Shown here: positions 57,660-64,000 of the stretch, in pieces
How positions within the stretch are numbered: the first letter of the stretch is position 1
Layout of the letters: each line of letters begins with the position of its first letter
Source of the DNA: Acanthaster planci
Lineage: Eukaryota > Echinodermata > Asteroidea > Valvatida > Acanthasteridae
Direction of reading: 5' to 3'
DNA length: 64,000 nt
Assembly: GCF_001949145.1 (NCBI RefSeq)
Contig: NW_019091566.1
Span: 258,557-322,556 of the forward strand
The notes under the pieces: model-generated
Databases searched by the model: none
What the model was told of the DNA's origin: nothing
What the model saw: only the letters and a program-made list of their open reading frames with translations
Translations under genes and position numbers: made by a program

Positions 57660-57960
57660 AAATATTAAAAAAAAAATCCAAAAATTTACAAGATGACGTC
57701 ATCATGACATCATCAATCAGGAATAATTCTCTTATCAAAGTCTTAGCTGTAACTTTGATGACGATCAAACATCGGGAAGTTACCGAAATGGTGGTTTGAA
57801 GTCAATGTCAATGGGCTGAAATAAATATTGAAAAATCAATAATAAATCAGATAATGACGTCATCATGACATCATCCCTTTGAAATAATTATTGTATCAGG
57901 TTGTTTGCTGGCTATCACTGATAACGATCAAACTCGCGTCACCATACCGGTGGCTTGAAA
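57660..57960. repeat. Two A-type units outside the intron
   Basis: Units with AAGATGACGTCATCATGACA (TGACGTCA at 57694) and AATGACGTCATCATGACATC (57855), including AATGGGCTGAAATAAATATT and AAAAATCAATAATAAATCAG between them. They are clearly the same family as the intronic arrays, which shows the repeat is dispersed and not specific to the NUDT2 intron. Confidence 0.8.
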
Positions 57961-58749
57961 CTTGTGCAGAGTCAATTGGCTGAAACACATGCAGAGAAAC
58001 TGCTCCTTTAAGTTGATTTCACGTGATTTGCGTTTAAACTGAAATATTTGATATTTTGACTCTTTGGTAGATTTGTACTCGAACGAAAGGGAAAGTTTAG
58101 TCTGATTTCTCTTTCTTTCTGGTAGTAATTCTAATGAAAAAAATCTCGACATATATTGAAATCGACTCGCAGCACTCATCAAACATGGAAACCAAAAAGT
58201 GTAATACTTCCTTCAAAGAAAACCATTGTCGGAATCTCAGGAGATAAAATTTAAAACCAATAAAACACATACTAATAGTTGTTCACGATGCATTGCATGT
58301 AGTAAAAAATGGAACACCTGTGAACACGGGTTATTTCAATATCATTGCTGGGAATGTAGGCCAAACACCTAAGATATAGCGAGAAATTTGAGGATGGGTT
58401 AAAATTAATGAATTTTTTTAGAAATTATATAAAAGGGTAACAGAAAGCATAAATGGACAGACCAGATAACCAAGATGCCCGACCACAAGCCAGACCACAA
58501 TACCGGTCGTTACAACGTACCCCTATCCCCACCTCAAGGTCGTCAACACCTCAAAAGAGAACTCGAACGTGCGATCATAGCGAGCCGACGTCAATTGAGA
58601 AACCTAAAACACAAATCGTATCATCAAATTGTAGGAATAGCACAAAACAATCGCTTAGAATTTACTACTACGGATTAACAAGGTCGCGTTTTAATGACAG
58701 CAATCCAAAATTACACCCGACCATAAATGATGCAACGAAGCGAAAGCTT

Positions 58750-59495
58750 TGTCTGAGTTACGAGAAATAGGAGCCTGCAAGCTACAAACGGCGATCAAAA
58801 TTAATTTAACAATTATAAAACTAGATCAACGAGAAATCGGAGAGGGTACTTTTACGTTTAAATCTAGAAGCATCGCGGTGTTTAACGAACACGACGTCAA
58901 GAACGCGTAAGAAGAACAAAACAATATCTCTTTCGGTAAGTACAGAAATTTAATGAAAGGGGGTCTGGTGGGTATTTGATAAAGTCGTTGCGGTTTTTAT
59001 CAACGTGGAACATTATGAACCGTTGAGAGTAAGTAGTTACATGCCACTCCCCAAAAAGTAAGCGGTCAAACACGCTAGCATCAACGTAAAAACAAAGATT
59101 AACGATGCATACGCCGGGCGTGGAGAGCAGCTGTAAGACCTAAGACCTAAAGAGACAAAGTCAATCGTCAACTCGAAACCTATCCAGACTACAAATTACA
59201 CGAACATAGAACCACCACTTACAGGGATAGGTTTTCGCGCATCGAAGCCCAAAACAAGTTAGCGATGAACGCATTTGGTTACAACACAAAAGACGGTGTG
59301 TTTCCCCTCTATCATTCTAAAAAATGCAAAAACAAAGAACCGATCAACTTACTTTATTTTAGCAACGGTAAAACCGCTCACTATTGTTGGGTCAAATGTT
59401 TTTCTAAACTCACTTCCAGTGATATAGATAATCACAACGGTAAAAATATTCTTGCTTTAATTGTATGCGCCACTTTAGAACCCAACAAAAACTAG
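58750..59495 (+). pseudogene. Polinton polymerase-associated segment
   Basis: Plus-strand blocks in several frames: IGEGTFTFKSRSIAVFNEHD, then FDKVVAVFINVEHYEPLRVS and SSYMPLPKK, then after stops YPDYKLHEHRTTTYRDRFSR and the clear stretch 59265-59495: MNAFGYNTKDGVFPLYHSKK, INLLYFSN, HYCWVKCFSKLTSS and HNGKN. From memory, this order is found at the N-terminal side of, or just upstream of, the type B DNA polymerase in Polintons (FGYE..FPLY, HYCLIKN.SRLLSS, HNGK, then a zinc finger). The zinc finger and polymerase are missing: the frame closes after CATLEPNKN. Stops near 58908, 58980 and 59060 show decay. Confidence 0.55.
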
Positions 59496-60214
59496 ATTGT
59501 CACAAATGAAATGCGAAATATTTGAGGGTATGGCTGGGGCGACACAAGCCAGAAATTAATAACAAATTGACAAGGCAACAGGGTGTTCAAAACAAAAATT
59601 CTTCCGAAACTGGGCATTCTAAAAGATCCATTTAAACTACAATAAAAGAACAACAGAACACTCGAACACTCAACATTCCAATTACAAGGATCAACAGTCT
59701 CAAGGCTGGTGGGTTCGAGTGAGGTATTCAGGGCTATTCAGCTCAACACAACTCCCACTAATCCATTCTATATTAAGTACACGTACTATACATGTACATT
59801 CCTTACCTGTACATTGGATTCTTGATGATTGAAAACTGACATGAACAACAAGTCTCAAATAAACTCGACTTCAGCATTCAGTTACAGTTAACAAAGAAAG
59901 GAAAAAGGTTTTCACCAAAACCGTTTACCAGTTGTGATACACGAGATAAACCAACAACGCGTTTAAAAAGTCTAAGAGTTGGGTGCGATGCTCCACCTAT
60001 TTTTCTTTGGCTTCGGCAAAATGTTCCAATCAAAACTAAACAAAAAAATAGATTCCGTAAACTCCAATCCATTGACCACAGCTCACCGCCATCATTGCAA
60101 TACTCGCAATTTTTTAAACGCAAACACTTTTAAAAACAAAACAAACATAAGCAAACCATATTTTAAAAAAATTAAATTAAAAAAATTTTTAAAAAATGAA
60201 CTACGTTAAGAAAC

Positions 60215-60900
60215 TCACGACATTATTGTTCCTGGCACGATTAAGCTCGCTTTGAATCTCGATTTAGACGGAACACAGCCGACAATCGAAAGATTAAGAA
60301 CAAATTGGCACGAAAGTTGATCAAAGATATTACCGTGAAACTTCAGGGCAACTTAATTTTAACCCATAGGGATGCCGAAGTCTTTCACCACACAAACCAA
60401 ACACATGGCTTAATTCGGTTTAGAAAGAGAAAATGTCGCTAAGCTCAGACTCGGTGCGAGCGACGCGAAAGAGCAATCCAACAACGGGAAAGACAAAGCC
60501 ATCGCCGATGGCTTTGGCAATCGATACGCAATCCCGCTTGCTTGATATCGAAATGTTGACCGATCACATGTCGCTTTTGCCCTCCGCTTTGAAACAACCT
60601 TTGACCCTCAGAGGTTTTACAATCCTACAATCATTACGGCCTAAAGAAAAGCCATTCAATTGTATTCGCAAGGAATGTATGAATATCAGCACTGGAACGA
60701 GGCGTGCAAGTTTTTGGAGATTCGGGTACCGATTGGGCCAACACGTTGCAAAAGACCTCAATTTGGTGGGTATCGATACGCCGACTATCTGAAAGAAAAA
60801 TACGCTTTTTGATCGAATTTCGGAGCATCGACGACAACGTGGGTCATGGCAGCGGTCGTAGAGTAGGTGAATCGGGTGGCATCATGATATAAATGACGCG
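60215..60900 (+). pseudogene. Capsid-like remnant of the Polinton
   Basis: Blocks in alternating frames: IIVPGTIKLALNLDLDGTQP, LIKDITVKLQGNLILTHRDA, FGLERENVAKLRLGASDAKE, FGNRYAIPL, then LDIEMLTDHMSLLPSALKQP. This resembles a protein found beside the polymerase in animal Polintons and tentatively equated with the jelly-roll capsid (the words IP/LDFE..., H.PF.P.AL... in the same order). At least three frame changes and several stops occur. The identification is from memory of the pattern and is weaker than that of the segment at 59.3 kb. A structural comparison would be needed to call it capsid. Confidence 0.4.
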
Positions 60901-61008
60901 AGAAAGAGAAACCGCGGGCAAACTCGCGATGTACATGTTTCTCATCATGGAAGACGAGAATTTTAAATCGTTAGTGTTATTAATGTTGAGTTATTTAAAA
61001 GCAAAGCT

Positions 61009-61335
61009 ATGAGCAGGAGTCAAAACGCTTTAATTGTCGGTAAACCAAAACGTATCTCCAAAGACGTTGGATATTTCTTTTGCGAAATTGACCGAGAAGG
61101 TTTAGAATTAAACGAAGCCATCGAGTAGTTTCAAAAAGTTTTAGACGGGGACACCTTTCAAAAGTATAAATCAGTTCTCAATGAATACCGCGAAAACACG
61201 GCGCGGATTGCGATGTTTTATTGCAAAGATCAGGCTTTAGACGAAAACGACGTGGTTACGGACAAATACCGTGCTCCATTAAAAACACCTGAGGGATGTG
61301 AAGTTCAGAAGTTGGTGTTAAAAACTGAGCCCCCG
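61009..61335 (+). pseudogene. Unrecognised gene remnant within the Polinton
   Basis: Reading from ATG 61009 gives about 105 codons with a single in-frame TAG at 61126: MSRSQNALIVGKPKRISKDV, GYFFCEIDREGLELNEAIE*, then FQKVLDGDTFQKYKSVLNEY, RENTARIAMFYCKDQALDEN and DVVTDKYRAPLKTPEGCEV. Its composition is that of a real soluble protein, rich in charged residues. I do not recognise the family. It lies between the capsid-like segment and the membrane-like small frame at 62020. Confidence 0.45.
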
Positions 61336-62019
61336 GGGAGTTGGTGTTTTGTTGTAAGACAGTTGTAACAACTTGTTACAAGAATTTTTTGGTGTTGCTG
61401 TTAATAAAAAGGAACAAATAAGTAACAATGTTGCAATACGTTCAGCTAGTTATCGAAAAAATATGACCTAAACAAAGGTCTGTATTACATAGCCGTCGGT
61501 TCTTTTAAAGAAAGTTCAAATCAGTTTCAGATTTCATTAGAAAAAAATTCTTCAACAAGTGCAATCAAACTTGGATACCATTCAACCCGAAAGCATCGAG
61601 CAACAAGAACTTCCTTAAGCATTGAAACAAGTCAGTGAAATCGTAGAAACCCTCACTCAAGACCCAACTGTGCAAACCGAAATCGAGGACTAATCCATGA
61701 GAAAATTCGCGGTTTTGACGTGGAGATGCAAAGGTCTGAGGTGTGCTAAGATTAAATCAGGTTAAAATAACCGAAATTCCAGACGAAATATCGGGCTCGA
61801 AAACGAACCGGGCACGTCTAAAGAAACCGTAGAACGGAGAATTCGTTTACGTTACCTGTGACATCAACTCAAAGGGAGAAAAGAGTAAAGAGTCAACCTA
61901 ATGCATGGGTTAGGGAGTCAAGTTACTAAAATTAAAGACTTGATTCATAGCGTTTTGCATTCGGACAAATCTTTACGCGAAGAAAGCCGAACAATTTTTA
62001 GAGAGCAAGGCATACAGTC

Positions 62020-62232
62020 GTGAGTATCTTGTCGGTTGTTGGTTTGGCCATCAGTACGATCGTGTCCAGTGTAGTAGCTGCCGCCAGAAACTTGGGTATC
62101 TTTTTACCCGAGCCTGAGCTAAAAAAAAAACAACAAGAAACAAAACCAAAAACCGACACAAAACCCAACTCAAAAATCTACACAAATCCGGCACAAAACC
62201 GACTCAACAACAGAGCCAGAACTAGAGATTAA
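62020..62232 (+). CDS. Small membrane-like protein, hypothetical
   Basis: Seventy codons: an N-terminal hydrophobic stretch (MSILSVVGLAISTIVSSVVA) followed by a Lys/Gln/Thr-rich tail. It could be a one-pass membrane or minor virion-type protein of the Polinton. Downstream, at about 62250-62345, another hydrophobic stretch (ILGVSALGALSCVIGCVFSW) occurs without its own start. Neither is recognised. It may be by chance. Confidence 0.3.
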   Translation: MSILSVVGLAISTIVSSVVAAARNLGIFLPEPELKKKQQETKPKTDTKPNSKIYTNPAQNRLNNRARTRD

Positions 62233-62714
62233 AAACAACTCAGTCGTTAAGCTAACGCGTTAAAAATACTCGGGGTATCTGCCTTGGGAGCTTTATCCTG
62301 CGTGATCGGATGCGTGTTTAGTTGGTTATTTAACATTGCTAGTAAAGTCGTCAGTTGGTCTTAGCCCTGGGTGCGTTGGTTTTGGGTTATTTTTGTTCGG
62401 GTAAAAAGTGGATTTAGATAAAAGAAGCACCCTGTCCAAACTAAGAAAATTGTTTATTTTTTGTCACAAACCAAATTATGTTGCGAACCAAATCAAAGCC
62501 AGTGAAATTGCAGCGACAATGTTTCGTCCTGGTGGGTGTCTTCGATTGGGTAGATACCTTGGCTGGTATTTGCGTTGTTTGCGGCACTTCGCTCGCTGTT
62601 TGCGTTGTTTTTCACTTGGGTAGTCACCTTACCCATCGGGTCTTGGTTTTCTGGTTCAAAGTCGTCTTTATCGCCTGATTCCAAATCCTTATTATCATCA
62701 GACTAATATCCCGG

Positions 62715-63735
62715 CTACATGTCTTTCGTTGCGATCTGAAGGTTGTTGTTGTATCCTTCAAACGTTCCGATACGTAGGTCCATAACCGATGGAACCAGGT
62801 ACAAACCTGGCCTCACGACAAAATTCAAAGGAGTTTGGGCGCATTGTAGCGAATCCTGAAACTGATTGATGGATTGTTCGAGTGCTGGAACCAAGTAGAT
62901 GAGAGATTCCACAATCGTGACAAACTGGGCCAACATACTGGTTTCTGTTTGAACCTGCGCTCCCAACTACGCATAGACGTAAGCTGGTATCGATGCGTTG
63001 ACATTTATTAACCCGACGTCGATGAGCTCGGTGTGCGTTTTGGCAATAAAGTCCATCCACACCATTTTGACGTCATCGTCTTGTTCTAACCAACGCACAC
63101 TCACATCACTCGGGTGACCAGATCCTCTCGGTGGAGGCGCCCAACCAAATCCCATGGTATTCTACCCCAGTCTTCCCGTACTTGTTAAGGACGAGTTGCA
63201 GATTATAGTTGTTTTCGGGCACTTGTAAACATTGCCCTGTTTTAAATCTATCGTGACAGTGAGCGGTCCCGAGACCAGCCAAAAACGTGTCGCGGGTTTG
63301 TTTAAAATGTTTGTTGGGATCGACATTGACTCGTGGCAGACATTGAGAAACACGCTGTATTGCGCAGTTGACCAATATTTTTCTTACCCTATAATAAGAC
63401 GTGAAAATTGAACAGAACCGAACGTATGGATCAAAATCAACGATCGTATCAAAACTAACCCCACACGCAGCCGTGGCGCAATAAACCGCAAAATTGATTT
63501 GATTTTGATAAGACGGCATCGGGTTTTTTCCAGCGATCAACACCACTTTGCCGCCGCGGCATTTTATAAGCCGAAGTGATATATATCATTTTTCCCCAAA
63601 ACGATCTGTTTTTGTTAACGAGAATAAACAAGTTGCTCAAATTGACTCCCATGCTATTTTTAAAAACCGCATGAAAAAAACTTTTGAAACACAGCAATAA
63701 ATAGGCCCTAGTATGGCAATCGTCAATAATCATGA
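62715..63735 (-). pseudogene. Polinton structural-like gene, minus strand
   Basis: On the minus strand, in order: MVLIAGKNPMPSYQNQINFA with VYCATAACGVSFDTIV and PYVRFCSIFTSYYRVRKILV (63546-63340), QTRDTFLAGLGTAHCHDRFK and LQVPENNYNLQLVLNKYGKT (63300-63170), RWLEQDDDVKMVWMDFIAKT with INVNASIPAYVYA (63120-62967), then QFQDSLQCAQTPLNFVVRPG and LYLVPSVMDLRIGTFEGYNN (62880-62715). The frames change three times. The wording (YC..A.CGVS, Y..VRSIL; a C-terminal GLY+.PS...RIG....YNN) recalls proteins of unknown role carried by animal Polintons and related virus-like elements. It probably begins near 63580. The opposite direction to the other genes is normal for Polintons. Confidence 0.45.
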
Positions 63736-63739
63736 TAAA

Positions 63740-64000
63740 TGGTCAAAAACACTTTCATGAGAGAGCAATACCAAAGAAGAAATTCGACGAGAACTATACT
63801 CATGTCTAAATGATTTAACTCCAGAACTCACATTTTGAAGAACATACAACAAAAATAAATCGTACTAGGTGGGTGCTGTTGACGGTTCCCTCAGACCAAC
63901 TACGACACGCACAGGAACGTGGCCGAAATATAAAGACATTATTACGTCATCTAACAAATAGGCAATTCCACCCACCTGTTGTATTAAAAAAAACGTGAAG
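63740..64000. other. Window end, nothing recognised
   Basis: Short plus-strand words (EEIRRELYSCLNDLTPEL near 63780-63830) could be another Polinton gene fragment. Otherwise there is no feature, and the element may continue past the window. Confidence 0.3.

Larger units (their letters stand above)
58440..63735. mobile_element. Degraded Polinton/Maverick-like element
   Basis: Three groups of coding remnants with a shared style (short A-rich spacers; codon use unlike the intron elements) occur in about 5.3 kb: a segment usually joined to or preceding the protein-primed DNA polymerase B (58750-59495, plus), a capsid-like segment (60215-60900, plus), and a structural-like gene on the opposite strand (62715-63735). 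Polintons are large (15-20 kb) animal DNA transposons with virus-like genes. No polymerase catalytic motifs, retroviral-type integrase, ATPase or protease appear, so the element is truncated or continues past the window end. Terminal repeats were not found. Confidence 0.55.

Noticed and set aside
63068-63075. TGACGTCA at 63 kb as part of the repeat family
   Set aside because: It lies in the Polinton-like coding remnant, with none of the surrounding repeat words, so it is coincidence.

Overview
This is repeat-rich animal DNA, not a microbial genome. Genes are split by introns, pieces of many transposon families lie nested in one another, and one run of 328 Ns marks an assembly gap. The repertoire (DIRS-type and Ty3/gypsy retroelements, piggyBac, Polinton/Maverick-like genes, a tRNA-derived SINE, abundant TACATGTA palindromes) suggests a marine invertebrate, perhaps an echinoderm, hemichordate or amphioxus. 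I cannot fix the species from sequence alone.

One conserved host gene frames the window. It looks like NUDT2, the asymmetric Ap4A hydrolase. Its first coding exon is at 1846-1969 and ends in WTPPK plus one base. Its second is at 54776-55086, starts with the rest of that Gly codon, and carries the complete Nudix box. The parts join in frame as a 143-residue protein, so bases 1970-54775 read as one intron of about 52.8 kb, and nearly everything else described here sits inside it.

Intron, 5' to 3': a fold-back element (2149-3431) and a CAGGG-ended TIR pair (3433-5485); a THAP fragment and a gypsy RT fragment (6160-7020); a decayed multi-exon gene of an uncharacterised repeated family ('family 1', 7537-11985) fused to a gypsy integrase tail and 3' end (11985-13310); a non-LTR RT fragment (16090-16640); a piggyBac element with both ends (17840-20527); a gypsy element on the minus strand (32300 to 22110) whose integrase is cut by about 7.6 kb that holds a second decayed multi-exon uncharacterised gene ('family 2', 24830-27850); a DIRS-type tyrosine-recombinase retroelement (33090-36872); then about 15 kb (36.9-51.7 kb) of composite repeats built round the palindrome TGACGTCA, interrupted by other insertions, including a tRNA-like SINE between 45-bp inverted arms (45912-46211).

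Beyond the NUDT2 stop come some 2.5 kb with no gene, two more TGACGTCA repeat units (57660-57960), and from 58.4 kb to near the end a degraded Polinton/Maverick-like element: a segment that usually precedes the protein-primed DNA polymerase, a capsid-like segment, and a minus-strand structural-like gene. No mobile-element gene in the window looks intact. The main points of novelty are the two intron-bearing uncharacterised families, the clean split of the gypsy integrase around one of them, and the palindrome-rich composite repeat.
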